From Ariolimax columbianus (taxonomy: Eukaryota > Mollusca > Gastropoda > Stylommatophora > Arionidae), in the NCBI GenBank assembly GCA_036924085.1, contig JAVGWX010000007.1:74353948-74417947 (forward strand): DNA of 64,000 bases, written 5' to 3'. Shown piece after piece: positions 43,175 through 53,745 of the stretch. Below the pieces are notes generated by a model. That model made no database searches and was not told the origin of the DNA. It saw nothing but the letters and a program-made list of their open reading frames with translations. Numbering within the stretch: position 1 is the stretch's first letter; each line of letters opens with the position of its first letter. Position numbers and translations under genes: made by a program.

Positions 43175-43330
43175 AAGTTTCTTGGCAACTGTTGCCTTTC
43201 CGTACGTGGAGGAGCAATCGCCCGAGAAAAACAAAACGAGTGTCTGCCAAACTGGGTCCTGTGGGAATAGAACCCTGTGCGTTGGGATTGTGAAATGCGA
43301 GTAAATCTCACCCCTATGCCACTCAATCTA
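43175..43330 (-). mobile_element. SINE-D (tRNA-derived) copy
   Basis: On minus: box A 'tggcataggggtgag' and box B 'gggttctattccc', the anticodon-loop position reading CAC, then 'tttggcagacactcg' and 'cctccacgtacgg'. It matches 60715-60865 in order, orientation and spacing. Confidence 0.75.
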
Positions 43331-43492
43331 TATACAGTATATATACATATACAAACATATCGACCAGACAAACTTTTTGGGTAGCAGAACAAATCTGGGA
43401 AATAATGCGGCCGGTGTGATGGTATACACGGCCTTCCTAGTGTGTCGTTGGTCAAGAATATATTAGCCTAAAACACTGTATCCTGAATACTT

Positions 43493-43612
43493 TTCTTCTT
43501 CTTCTTCTTGTTCTTCTTGTTCTTCTTCTTCTTCTTCTTGTTCTTCTTCTTCTTCTTTTCCTTCTTCTTCTTCTTCTTCTTCTTCTCCTTCTTCTTCTTC
43601 TTCTTCTTCTTC
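43493..43612 (-). repeat. (GAA)n tract, tail of RNaseH-LINE
   Basis: About 120 bp of CTT/TTG-containing repeat, (GAA)n on the minus strand. It begins directly after 'gtagaggcaac...catggcgatgaag', the 3' end of the minus-strand LINE. The Glu/Lys-rich frames it opens are artefacts. Confidence 0.9.
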
Positions 43613-44660
43613 ATCGCCATGTTTTTTCCTGTTGCCTCTACACGTGAAGTCAAGTTCTCTGGAAAAAGGTTGCTGTAGTGGAGACTTCTTTAAGTCTTCC
43701 AAATAGTTTTGTGTGGAGATCCGTCGTCGTGGGCAAAAGCTCAGTACGCAGTTAACTAAGCATGTAACAGTCTTGCAGGATATGTTCGGGTGTCGGTGCT
43801 GCCTGCCCACACATTGGCCATGGAGCCAATTTTAGCCTGTGTACGTGGTTATTCGAACCCATTCTCAAGCGGAACAGGATCACTTGTTCTACTCGATTAA
43901 GGTACTGAAAGTTGTCTTTTGTTTGGTCGACCTGTCTTACGACTTGGATAAATGTCTTCTTTTCTTGGAAGGTGATTGTTTGTTCGTTTTGTTCTTGTGT
44001 TGTTCCCTCATTTTCCAACCTGTCTGCTGTTTCATTTTCTGGTATGCCACAGTGTGATGGCATACGCTGTAGCACTACCCTTCTCTTGGCTTTTAGTTCG
44101 CCCAAGACTTTCCTAAGCTCTGGCATTTCATCATTCTTGAGAGCTTACAGAACTGACATGCATCTGTAAGGAATACATCCTGCTGACATTGACTTGCTGT
44201 GTTGCTAATCATTTCTGCAGAAAAAATTAGTGTTTGTACTTCAGCCGAGCAGCTTGCATATATCTTTCCAATGGATGAACTAGTGGTTCCGTTTTCTTGG
44301 TGGGTAACATAGAATCCTGCGCCTCAATTCTTCATTGCGCTTGTTCCTGATCCATCAGTATATGTCTGGATAAATGTTTCTCTGGGGTACAGTTCATCGA
44401 TCATGCCGCATCCTGCTGCTTTCTTTTGGAGAGCATTTTGCTCTCCCATGAGACAGGTGGTAGTTATGAAGGTTTTCATGATGAGGTTTTGGTATTGTTC
44501 CCATGGAATTGGAAGCGGTATTAGATTTACCCCCTTAGTGATGTTTGGTAATTCATCCTTATATGTTCGCATTAATTTTTTGGAACGATGTACAAAGCTA
44601 CTTCTCTTCAATCTTCCGCTGGCAAGATCTCCGAATTTGGTCTTCATTGGGTGTGCTGTC
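43613..44660 (-). mobile_element. RNase H-bearing LINE, RNase H domain and C-terminus
   Basis: On the minus strand, TFIQTYTDGSGTSAMKN carries the first RNase H Asp (TDGS). RVVLQRMPSHCGIPENETAD carries the late RNase H motif (SHxGIPxNExAD). Then EQVILFRLRMGSNN and CGQAAPTPEHILQDCYML give the C-terminal knuckle. Upstream text (ITKGVNLIPLPIPWEQYQNL) is inter-domain. A few stops. The 5' side is lost at the CA-rich microsatellite, and the 3' side ends in the (GAA)n tract. Confidence 0.82.
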
Positions 44661-44681
44661 ATATTGTTTTTACTTTTCAAC

Positions 44682-44725
44682 ACACACACACACACACACA
44701 CACACGCACGCACGCACGCACGCAC

Positions 44726-44767
<42 letters not shown>

Positions 44768-44842
44768 GCACGCACGCACACACACACACACACAGAGACA
44801 GACAGACACGCACGCACGCACACACACACACACACACACATT
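44682..44842 (+). repeat. Compound CA/CGCA/GA microsatellite
   Basis: Alternating blocks of (CA)n, (CGCA)n, (GA)n, GACA and again (CA)n. The blocks look like a partially duplicated compound unit. All frames across it are low-complexity. Confidence 0.95.
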
Positions 44843-44897
44843 TTATCAATATTTTCTTGATGTACATATATCAAATGTCATTCCACTATTTCAACAG

Positions 44898-45024
44898 AAT
44901 GGATGATTCCCTGTGTCCTGAGAAAGGCGTTACAGAATATCAGCAAGAAGACATGAAAGGTATTGAAACACCGGTTGGCAAAGTTCTTACAGAGCGGGAA
45001 AAAGGACGATCCAGTTATCTAATT
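44898..45024 (+). CDS. Possible coding exon, unknown product
   Basis: Acceptor-like ctatttcaacag ends at 44897 and the donor ctaatt|gtgagt starts at 45025. The frame begins at an ATG one base in: MDDSLCPEKGVTEYQQEDMK, GIETPVGKVLTEREKGRSSY. It is acidic and hydrophilic, without a recognised domain. As an internal exon it needs a phase-2 partner, which vWA exon 11 does not give. It may instead be the first coding exon of another gene, but no downstream partner was found. Confidence 0.35.
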
Positions 45025-45199
45025 GTGAGTACCTTGTTTTACTTACGCCATACTGTTGTTTTTGTTTTTAATTTTTTTAATTAACTGATCTAAATGAATG
45101 GTAAAGGTGGGTGACGTGGCAAATATGCCGTCGGGGATGAAGATAACTCTTCATGGACTAAGCCGCAGCCTATGTGAGGTGAGGTGGCCAGTTCCCTTC

Positions 45200-45370
45200 C
45201 TTGCTGTTGATACCTTTCATGACTCATACGTTAGGTACCCATTTACAGCTGGGTCGACTAGAAGAGCGGTTGTATCAGGAACGAACCACGCCCGGATTTT
45301 GTTTCTTTCCGTCCCTGGCGCGTGTACTCCCAGTTTTAGCAAGCCAGCTCACTGTCGACAAGATTTCACG
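45200..45370 (+). mobile_element. Possible SINE-like fragment
   Basis: 'gtacccatttacagctgggt' followed by a 'gactagaagagcggttgta' block resembles a body motif common in invertebrate retroposons. No boxes or TSD, single copy here. Confidence 0.3.
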
Positions 45371-45780
45371 TTCCACAAATAATGGTGAGGTTGGCCAAAA
45401 TGTCAGAAATCTTGTGTGTCATATTTATCCACTCTCTTTCACTTTCTTCTGAATGATCTTTGTTCAGGTTTATATAAGCTTTTCTTGTCCTTCATGAACT
45501 TTTACATTGTGTGTTCCATGCTGGTGCCAGTGAGTTGCGATTTTGCCATTTTCTCAAGTGAATTTCCGTCATTTAAGATTGTGAATAGTTAGCTGCACCC
45601 TGGCAGTCTTTTTTTATGGGGGGGGGGGGAAGTTTATATGTGTGAGTTACATGTACATTGAATAACTAAGAGTCAAGGAAATAGTCACTTACTTGGGTAA
45701 TGAATAAAATCAAGGACCTCTCCTTCACCAATTAAGCCACTCTAGCTTCATACCATCTTTACAGTTTGATGTTGGCTAAT

Positions 45781-45832
45781 GGGGGGGGGGGGGGGGGGTG
45801 TGTGTGTGCGTGCGTGCGTGCGTGTATATAGT
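45781..45832 (+). repeat. Poly(G) then TG/CGTG microsatellite
   Basis: About 18 G, then (TG)n and (CGTG)n, directly beside the 3' end of the minus-strand rep-E copy. A shorter G run lies at 45619-45629. Confidence 0.9.
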
Positions 45833-45834
45833 TC

Positions 45835-46200
45835 TTCTTAGTTCTTAGTCGACCTGTACTTCTACAGGGGCAGATGCCGCTGTGCAGGTCCCAGCTCTGG
45901 TATGAGCTGGATGCAGCCGGGAGAAAGATTTCCTTCTTAGCGGGCTAGGCTCGAGCAGCTTAATACTCTGCTGTGTTGGGACAAGCGCTTACGGAGAGTT
46001 GTTAACCGATGTGCGAGTTCATCTTAATAGACTCAAACACTAGAGCAAAGTAGACCCGTAGCCTGTTAGGCGCCATCTACGCTGCTCTAAACAAACCACT
46101 TAACCATGGCTGATGTTATGCCATGTCATACAGTTAGTTGCCTCTTACGATATGCTCTATGTGAGGCAGTTGGGCTATTCTTGTCCTTGTCATACACAAA
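45835..46200 (-). mobile_element. rep-E copy
   Basis: Reverse orientation of 1140-1590: 'gttcttcttagttcttagtc', 'gacctgtacttctacagggg', 'actcaaacactagagcaaag' and 'gccatctacgctgctctaaa' match. Confidence 0.7.
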
Positions 46201-46854
46201 GACCCCGGCAGACCACTAGGACAATATATATGTATATAAGCAACACAAAACGACAATATACCAAGAACAAAAAACTAACACCTCATTTCAATTTACCCTT
46301 ACACCGTGCTGGTGTGAATTGTGTGACGAGACAGAAGGAATAACACACAATGACACGATTGCTCATGTTTATCTTCATCATAATGTTCTGATAACATCTA
46401 ATATCCAGAAGACAATTCGATGTTTGCTGCAGACATTTTTCTGGTAGCAATTTAATATGGCGGTTATACACCTGACACTTGGGCGGTAAGAATGTATGGG
46501 AGACTACCGTGGCTGAGATTCGCGTGACTCACGTAAAACCAGTGGTTCTCACAGACTGCCTACCAGGCCACTGTGAACTTGAGTTAAATAGTAAGTGGGC
46601 GGACATAGATCTTCATTCTAAAATGAAAGTCACAGAAGGTGAGGCACTGACCAATCAAACTGCATCTTAACGGGCCTATGACACGACTTCTCCACTCATA
46701 AAGAAGCTACATAGCTACTCTCGTAACGTAAGAACCCGCACGCTTACATCCAGACTCGTACGTCATCGTCTTGTGTCATGGCGTTGGCGATCATTTTCTT
46801 TCTAAACAATATGCTCTTTCAGCATTTCAGCGCTTCCAGTGCTATTGGCTTTTT
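46201..46854. other. Non-coding, no feature seen
   Basis: No gene or repeat family recognised before the 36/38-bp array. Confidence 0.4.
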
Positions 46855-47880
46855 CATCGTTTGTCATGGCATACCAGATCTTTGTTATTCCATCGTTTGT
46901 CATTCCATACGAGTACTTTGTCTTCCCATCGTTTGTCATTCCATACCAGATCTTTGTTTTCCCATCGTTTGTCATACCATACCAGATCTTCGGTTTTCCA
47001 TCGTTTGTCATGGCATACCAGATCTTTGTTCTCCCATCAAGTTTGTCATGGCATACCCGATCTTTGTTTCTCCATCGTTTGTAATGCCATACCAGATCTT
47101 TGTTATTCCATCGTTTGTCATTCCATACGAGTACTTTGTCTTCCCATCGTTTGTCATTCCATACCAGATCTTTGTTTTCCCATCGTTTGTCATACCATAC
47201 CAGATCTTCGGTTTTCCATCGTTTGTCATGGCATACCAGATCTTTGTTCTCCCATCAAGTTTGTCATGGCATACCAGATCTTTGTTTCTCCATCGTTTGT
47301 AATGCCATACCAGATCTTTGTTCTCCCATCAAGTTTGTCATGGCATACCAGATCTTTGTTTCTCCATCGTTTGTAATGCCATACCAGATCTTTGTTTTCC
47401 CATCGTTTGTCATGCCATACCAGATCTTTGTCTTCCCATCGTTTGTCATGCCATACCAGATCTTTGTTTTGCCATTGTTTGTCATGGCCTACCATATCTT
47501 AGTTTTCCCATCGCTTGTCATGCCATACCAGATCTTTGTTTTCCCATCAGGTTTGTCATTCCATACCAGATCTTTGTTTTCTCATCGTTTGTCATGCCAT
47601 ACCAGATCTTTGTTTTCCCATCAAGTTTGTCATTCCATACCAGATCTTTGCTTTCTAATCGTTTGTCATTCCATATCAGATCTTTGTTTTCCCATCGTTT
47701 GTCATTCCATACCAGATCTTTGCTTTCTAATCGTTTGTCATTCCATACCAGATCTTTGTCTTCCCATCGTTTGTCAGACCATAGGAGATCTTTGTTTTCC
47801 CATCGTTTGTCATGTCATACCAGACCTTTGTTTTTCCATCAAGTTTGTCATTCCATACCAGATCTATGTTTTTTGTCCAT
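46855..47880 (+). repeat. 36/38-bp minisatellite with 218-bp higher-order repeat
   Basis: About 28 units of 36 bp ('gtttgtcatgccataccaga' plus 'tctttgttttcccatc'), with some 38-bp units carrying an extra 'aa' before gtttg. A six-unit block is repeated: the 'gagtactttg' variant occurs at 46911 and 47129, 218 bp apart. 36-bp units keep frame and the 38-bp units shift it. This explains the overlapping long frames on both strands, so none is called a gene. Confidence 0.93.
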
Positions 47881-48137
47881 TCTTATTCAACTGTCTGTGT
47901 TTCTTTTGTGAGTTTTGCAAGACCTTCTGTTACTTTCTTTAAGTAGTCCTCTTGCGTCTTGATGTCTTTTAATCTGTTAAACTTGATTGTTTCTCTTTCT
48001 GTTTGTTGAATTGGTTTTATCTTTGCTTTCCCCGCGGAACTGACTAAACTAAACTGTGTGGTGGAAGAGTTGTTCCTTGAGTGCTAGAAGGAGTGGACGT
48101 GTGGATTATGTTTCAATAGCGTCAGTCGTTACTTTTG

Positions 48138-48398
48138 GGGACGGCGTTGCTTAGTGGTTAAGTGGCACGGCTCACAAACCGAAGGTGCTGGGTTCGATTC
48201 CCATCACAGCACCGACTGTTACCCCGGGGAAGCAAACCCTTAGAAAATACAGGAGGAAGCAGACCCTTACATAAAATGCATGCTGAAGTCGGATGTACTG
48301 GGCCGACAGGCGCAAAATAAAAACCACAGTGCAACGCATACCTGCTTGGGGATTAGAGAAATAAGAAGAACGAAAAAAACTAAGAAAAAAAAAACCAC
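48138..48398 (+). mobile_element. SINE-B copy
   Basis: tRNA-like head with box B 'ggttcgattcc' (a perfect match to GGTTCGANTCC) and box A 'ttgcttagtgg'. The body is as in 33963-34219, ending 'aataagaagaacgaaaaaaac'. No clear TSD. Confidence 0.88.
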
Positions 48399-48458
48399 GA
48401 TAATTTTAGTTTCTGCCAATTCTTGGAAATTGCTCACATTCTCTTTTTATTCTTAAAC

Positions 48459-48762
48459 GAGGTGTGTTAAAAAAGTATACAATCTTTGAGCCGGAACAAC
48501 ACAATTACTCACCTGGAGGTTTGAAACCCTAACCCCATTCAAAGTACTCTCATTGGGACTCCACACACTTCTCACAGCGGCCCGCCATTATTGTTGGAAG
48601 CATTTCAGAAAGGCCTCTTTGGAAATGGAGTAACAGCTCTGTCGTCGCATTCCGCAAAATGCCTTCTGGTGACTCAAATCAGGTCCCTTTCAACTGAATT
48701 TTCAGCTTGGGGAACAGTAAACAATCGCAAGGAGCCCTGCCGGGAGAAAAGAGAGACTGGCA
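48459..48762 (-). pseudogene. mariner transposase relic, C-terminal part and end
   Basis: Starts with 'gaggtgtgttaaaaaagtat', typical of a mariner terminus. On minus it encodes the transposase end: APCDCLLFPKLKIQLKGT (the 'LAPCDFFLFPxLKxxLKG' motif containing the last catalytic Asp position), then ISKEAFLKCFQQ. The element continues at 49283 after a minisatellite and a LINE insertion. Confidence 0.8.
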
Positions 48763-48940
48763 AACCAGAGGAAGGTTGTGTTTAGCTAAGAAAGTCTGAA
48801 TCAGATGAACCAGAGGAAGGTTGTGTTTGGCTAAGAAAGTCTGAATCAGATGAACCAGAAGAAGGTTGTGTTTGGCTAAGAAAGTCTGAATCAGATGAAC
48901 CAGAGGAAGGTTGTGTTTGGCTAAGAAAGTCTGAATCAGA
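48763..48940 (-). repeat. 45-bp minisatellite made of mariner transposase codons
   Basis: Four units of 45 bp. On minus each unit reads LIQTFLAKHNLPLVH, the mariner segment just before the 'YSPDLAPCDFF' motif, repeated in frame. 45 is divisible by 3, so the transposase frame is kept across the array. Confidence 0.92.
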
Positions 48941-48951
48941 TACGAAAAATG

Positions 48952-49282
48952 CCAAAAACGATGCATATTACCAGCTGAACAGAAGAGAGCAGGTCGTTGT
49001 CTTCAGACTTCGCACTGGCCACAATTGACTGAGGTACCACCTATTCAACAAATTGAAGATAGGTGGAACCGACGAATGCCCGAGTGGTACCGGGAAAATG
49101 ACCGCTGAACATCTGCTGCCAAACTGCCCGACATACGAGGATGAGAGAGAGCAGATGTGGCCATCACCAGTGGAACCACAAGACAAGCTCTATGGCAGTG
49201 TCGACAGCCTCAGGATGACCGCCGCTTTTTCGAAAAAATAATGGTTACTGTCTGACTGCGTACGAAGAAGAAGAAGAAGAAC
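48952..49282 (+). mobile_element. RNaseH-LINE 3' end with 12-bp TSD, inside mariner
   Basis: 331-bp 5'-truncated copy: 'NAYYQLNRREQ', 'DECPSGTGKMTAEHLLPNC', SVDSLRMTAAFSKK, tail 'gcgtacgaagaagaagaag'. Flanked by a perfect 12-bp duplication 'atacgaaaaatg' at 48940-48951 and 49283-49294. One internal stop. Confidence 0.92.
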
Positions 49283-50095
49283 ATACGAAAAATGGAAGGG
49301 TGTGTTGTTACGATGGAGCTGCCAAGTTCCCACTGTCCACAGGTCCGGTCGTTCGCGTCGAACAGCATCACGAGGTTGACGGATGCCCTCCAGGTAGTAC
49401 TCTTCGTAATGTTTTGACCTTGTGGTGCGTACTCCTGAAACCCAACACCATGTGAGTAAAAGAAAACGTTCAAAACTTTGACATTGCTGCGCACCTGCCT
49501 CGCTTTTTCGGCCTCAGGGATGATGAATGTCTCCATTGTGACAGCTGCAGCTTGGTTTCTGTGTCGTACCCAGAAGCCCACTACTCTTCACCTGTGTACA
49601 GTATTCAGGAAGTCGGGGGTCACCGTTTGTGCAGTCCAGCATATCCCGTGAGACTCCCAGACGGAGTTGCTTCTGCTCTTTCGTTAGCAGTTTCGGCACG
49701 AATTTCGTAGACACTCTCCGCATAGCCAAATATGCCCTAAAAATGGAGTGTACTCAACCAATGCGTATCCCCCACCTCATCCGCAAATTCTAGGATGGTG
49801 ACATGACGGTCTTGTAAGGCCAAGGTCCGGACTTGGTCAATGACTTCATCATTTCGGCTTGATGTGGGCCTACCAGAACATGATCCTTTTTTCATTGATG
49901 TGCGACCATTTTTGAAATGATTGTACCACACCTTAATGTGTGTCACGTTAATCTTATCGACATTGAAAGTCTGTCGAATCTTCCGAATGGTTTCCACTTG
50001 GATATTGCTTAGTTTCTAGAAAATTTGATGCAACACCGCTGCTCAATTTTGTCCGTCATTTTGTGGTGAATGAAAACCGGATGGTTGCTTACTAC
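49283..50095 (-). pseudogene. mariner transposase relic, N-terminal and catalytic part
   Basis: On minus: an N-terminal helix-turn-helix-like block (ETIRKIRQTFNVDKINVTHI, KVWYNHFKNGRTS, GRPTSSRNDEVIDQV), then MRRVSTKFVPKLLTKEQKQL and GVSRDMLDCTNGDP, the second block of mariner/SETMAR-type transposases. The region of the first catalytic Asp ('TGDExW') is frameshifted at about 49580. A later part gives 'GQWELGSSIVTTHPSIF'. It is inactive because of frameshifts, the array and the LINE insertion. The far terminus is masked by SINE-A at 50104. Confidence 0.85.
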
Positions 50096-50103
50096 ACGCA
50101 ACA

Positions 50104-50280
50104 CTCTTTTTCTTCTTCTTCGGCGTTCGTTCTTAATCTCCCGCTACCAAGTTTATAAGTAGCATGAAGTAGTTCGGAGAATGCAATGTGTTTACAGCTT
50201 GACTACGAGATTTTCATCTTTTGGTCCGACACATCCGTGTTTGGTAGGCACTCAACACTGAAATACTGACTGCCAGCGAC
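50104..50280 (-). mobile_element. SINE-A 3' half
   Basis: 'cttcttcttcggcgttcgtt', 'aatctcccgctaccaa' and 'ttggtccgacacatccgtg' match the reversed SINE-A 3' half. It abuts the mariner relic. Confidence 0.7.
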
Positions 50281-51463
50281 TGACGCAATCTGCAGCCCTA
50301 AAAATATTCACACATGTGCATGCGATGCCATTTACCTTCCTGCCGAAGGACACCACATATACTACATTCGTTTCCGCGGGAAAAAAATAAGATCGGATAC
50401 TTTTTGAACACACGTCGTTTATCATCATCACGTCCCAAGCAAATGAAGTATACGAGACTATGTCCATTTACACTCTCGTCACTTGATATTTCCCATAACA
50501 TCTTCCGACTCAAGGGCAAAACATATGAGACAACAAATACTTAAACAAATTAGATTTTATAGACAAACTTAACTGCCAATACTGTACTCATCCATATGGA
50601 ATAATGCAACATGTGCTTGCCCAGGACTCGCATCAGAAAAGTATTACTGACATCCCAAAAATCACTAACACCTTTAACAGCTACACTCACCAGGTACTAA
50701 GCACCTGCACATTCTTCAACATCATTGGTTGCGACAGAACGAACAGCCAGTTAATGAACAGCAACTGTTGTCGTCAGCTTGCACCTGTGATCATATTTCT
50801 GTGCTAACTAGCCCAGCATTATCTCGTGGTTCACATCAGATAAGAGACAGTACAAGTCAATAAGTTCGTAATTCATTAATAAGAAGAAGGCATCGAAAGG
50901 TTTCCACACGAGAGAGTACGGAGATAATAAAATACACAACATTGACTAAATGTGAGACTGAGGTAGGATAACAGGTATAACAAGAAATGACTCTCATATA
51001 TGACGTATGACAAATAATGAAGTGGTAAATTTATTTTTCTGAGATCAAAACTAGAAGAAAAAAATACACTTTACTACTTAACAAGTTTTTTTTCGCTTGG
51101 CTTTGTTTTCTTAATGGTGCCATCAAAACTGGATTCTTATTTCTCCTAGATTTTCAAAAGTGCCTTAGATCTGTTAACGTGCCTATGCGACTATTGGCCC
51201 ATTAACTTGACTTCACCAGGCCTTAAGTGTGGTTGGAGTTACCTGGACATAACCACGGTAAACCGTCAGATAATGTTCTTCCTCATGTACGAATCAGAAA
51301 CACTGACGTTCTTCAGGTTACGAACGCTGGGGATGGCGAGGTTTTCACTCGGTTATTCCTGGTATCATATTTATGGAGTTATTTATAGAGCTTTCTGTGC
51401 AGCCACCCAGCTGAGCAAGACCAATAGTTGGGACGCACAGCAGCAAAATTAAATATATGATAA
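50281..51463. other. Non-coding, no feature seen
   Basis: AT-rich sequence. No gene, repeat family or convincing exon recognised. Confidence 0.4.
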
Positions 51464-51950
51464 CCTACAAGATGTGAAGGGGATTTACAATGGTTGCTTT
51501 TGTTCGCAGTATTTTTCTTGCAACTGTCGAAATGAGAATGTCACTTCCAAGAAAGTCGCAATGTGACTCAGCGTAAACCTGGTCTCCTATGACTTGGAGT
51601 CTGCATAGAAAATTTCTGGCAAGTATTTTTCCAACGGTGAACAGATGTGAAATTCTTCTGTAGTTGGTGCAGTTACTTCGACTCACCTTGTTCTTGTATA
51701 AAGTTACCTTACTAGAAACTTTGAAATCTTACGGGACCTGTCTTTCATTCCAGTATAATGTTATCAGCTGGTGAATCTGTGCGAAAAGTATATCTTTTCC
51801 ACTCCTGATGACCTCAATTGGGATTCCAGACTTTTCGAGAGCCTTGCCTAAGCAAGGTCAGCGATATCACAGTAAACTTCTGCCATGGTTGGCAGCGAGT
51901 TCAGGTGGTCAATAATTGGCAGGGCTTCGGTGAAACTGAGGGCACACTCT
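51464..51950 (-). mobile_element. LINE RT N-terminal part, inverted segment
   Basis: On minus: 'IPIEVIRSGKDILFAQIHQL', 'RTGPVRFQSF', NCTNYRRISHLFTVGKILAR and 'VYAESHCDFLGSDI'. This is the RT stretch from 'NYRGISLLS' to 'QCGF', just before motif A. It directly abuts the plus-strand motif A segment at 51951, so the two halves of one RT point away from each other. Confidence 0.7.
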
Positions 51951-52322
51951 GTTAGTTCTGTATATCGCCTTCATTGATCTCACGAAGGCATTCGACTTTG
52001 TCGGTCATGAGGGTCTGTCAGCTGCTCTCTGCGGATGATGCCGCAATTGCGACTCACTCAGAGGCAACTGCAAATCTTATTGTCTGCATTTTCTGATGTC
52101 TGCTGTGAGTTTGGACTAACAATCAGCAAAAATAAGACACGGGTTTTGGTGCATGTTGCTAACAAGACAGCAGTTATCTCTATTGATATTGTGGAGCTTG
52201 AGGTAGTAGACCACTTTACTTATCCAGAATCCTCAGTTTATAATAAACTATCACTGGACCAATACACCAATATCAGGATAAAGCAAGATAACAACAGCAA
52301 TGGAACAATTAAGGGTCTTGGA
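51951..52322 (+). mobile_element. LINE RT motif A plus motif C segment
   Basis: 'LYIAFIDLTKAFDFVGHEGL' (motif A) is followed, with a deletion, by 'SADDAAIATHSEATANL' (motif C remnant), FGLTISKNKTRVLVH and VVDHFTYPESSVYNKL. Motif B is missing. With the inverted 5' segment it forms one rearranged LINE copy. Confidence 0.72.
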
Positions 52323-52324
52323 TA

Positions 52325-53480
52325 ATGAAAAAGCTCAAGATGCAAGCAACACAAGCATGGAAAGAATACGGAGAAAATCTAAACTTAGACCATAAAAATG
52401 CATTAAGAAACATCTATAGAAAAATTAAAATAGTGAGACACAGAGAAGAGTGATATGACCCAACAGAAATCATAAATGATTGAAAGGGAAATGATATACA
52501 CGATATACACTACAAAAGAAAGATCATGGAAAGATGGCAACAACATTTCGAAGAGCTACTTAATACTGGAGAAATAGCAAGGCTACAAGATATCAATCTA
52601 GAGATCACTACATAGCTGGAACCGGATATAACAAAAACAGAGATACAATATGATATACAAGCGGCACCATCAAACAAGTCACCAGGGCCGGATAAAATCC
52701 CTACCGAATTAATCAAGGCAACAACAGATGTAAGGATAACTTGGCTACACAGACTATATAACCTAATAATGATTAAACAAGAAACACCGGAAGACTGGAG
52801 AGGTGCAACAATACTCCCCATATGAAAAAAGGCAGCAAAATGGACTGTACAAAGTAAAGAGGAATATCATTGCTTAGTCATACTGGAAAACAATTATGTA
52901 AAATACTGGAAAATAGACTACACCCAATCATAGAACAGCAGCTTAGCGAAGCACGTATGGGGTTTGGGAAAAACAGAAGCTGTACAGGTGCAATCTTCGC
53001 ACTCAGACAACTAGCTGATAAAACAATAGAGTACGATCAGACATTACACCTTTCGTGGACCAAGATAAGGCATTCGATCAAGTGATAGATACCAACTGTG
53101 GACAACACTAGAACGTTATGAAGTAAATAAACATTTTACCAATCTATGTATAAGTATTTATGTAAATAGCCAATGTACAGTAAGAACAAAAGCAGGATAT
53201 TCCGAATAATGTGATATTAGGACCGATCTACGGCAAGGTTGTGTACTATCCCCCTTTTTATCACATGTATAGATGCAAATGTAAAAAAGCCAACATTAGT
53301 TATGGGAAACAGCCTCAGTGATCACTTAAATGAACTTCTCTTTGCTGATGACCAAGCAATAATAGCAACCCCAGTGATCACTTTAATGAACTTCTCTTTG
53401 CTGATGACCAAACAATAATAGCAACCTCAGAAAAACTACTGCATGAACAATCTCAATGAGACCTGTACGGATTACGATAT
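52325..53480 (+). mobile_element. RTE/L2-like LINE, pre-RT to motif C
   Basis: Codes, with frame breaks, for QATQAWKEYGENLNLDHKN, KIMERWQQHFEELLNTGE, SNKSPGPDKIPTELIKATTD, 'EARMGFGKNRSCTGAIFAL', a motif A remnant, 'DLRQGCVLSPFL' (motif B) and 'NELLFADDQAIIAT' (motif C, duplicated). Interrupted at 53481 by SINE-B. Confidence 0.78.
53316..53427 (+). repeat. 56-bp tandem duplication of RT motif C
   Basis: 'cagtgatcacttaaatgaac' to 'aataatagcaacc' occurs at 53316 and again at 53372, with few differences. Each copy carries the FADD-coding sequence. 56 is not divisible by 3, so the copy shifts frame. Confidence 0.9.
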
Positions 53481-53745
53481 TTAATTTATTTTTTTGTTTT
53501 TGTTTTGCGTTCGCCTTATTTCTCTATTCCCCAAGGCGGGTGTGCGTTACACTGTGGTTTTTATTTTGCGCCTGTCAGCCCAGTGCATCCGACTTCAGCA
53601 AGCATTTTATGTAAGGGTCTGCTTCCTCCTGCATTTTCTAAGGGTTTGCTTCCCCGGGGTAACGGCCGGTGCTGTGATGGGGATCGAACCCAGCACCTTC
53701 TGGTTGTGAGCCGTGCCACTTAACCACTAGGCCACACCGTCCCCC
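53481..53745 (-). mobile_element. SINE-B, full length with 12-bp TSD, inside LINE
   Basis: 265 bp in minus orientation. The head with box A 'tggcctagtgg' and box B 'ggttcgatccc' is at the right end, the A-rich tail at the left. A perfect 12-bp duplication 'ggattacgatat' lies at 53469-53480 and 53746-53757. LINE reading resumes directly after. Confidence 0.93.

Noticed and set aside
43463..43810. Glu/Lys-rich minus ORFs
   Set aside because: They are translations of a (GAA)n tail of an RNase H-bearing LINE.
46770..47942. Overlapping Phe/Ser/His-rich ORFs of 170-280 codons on + and ORFs on -
   Set aside because: All arise from the 36/38-bp minisatellite. Frames exist on both strands and there is no flanking coding sequence.
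49283..50095. Intact SETMAR/mariner gene
   Set aside because: Frameshift at the first catalytic region, an internal array and a LINE insertion make it a relic.
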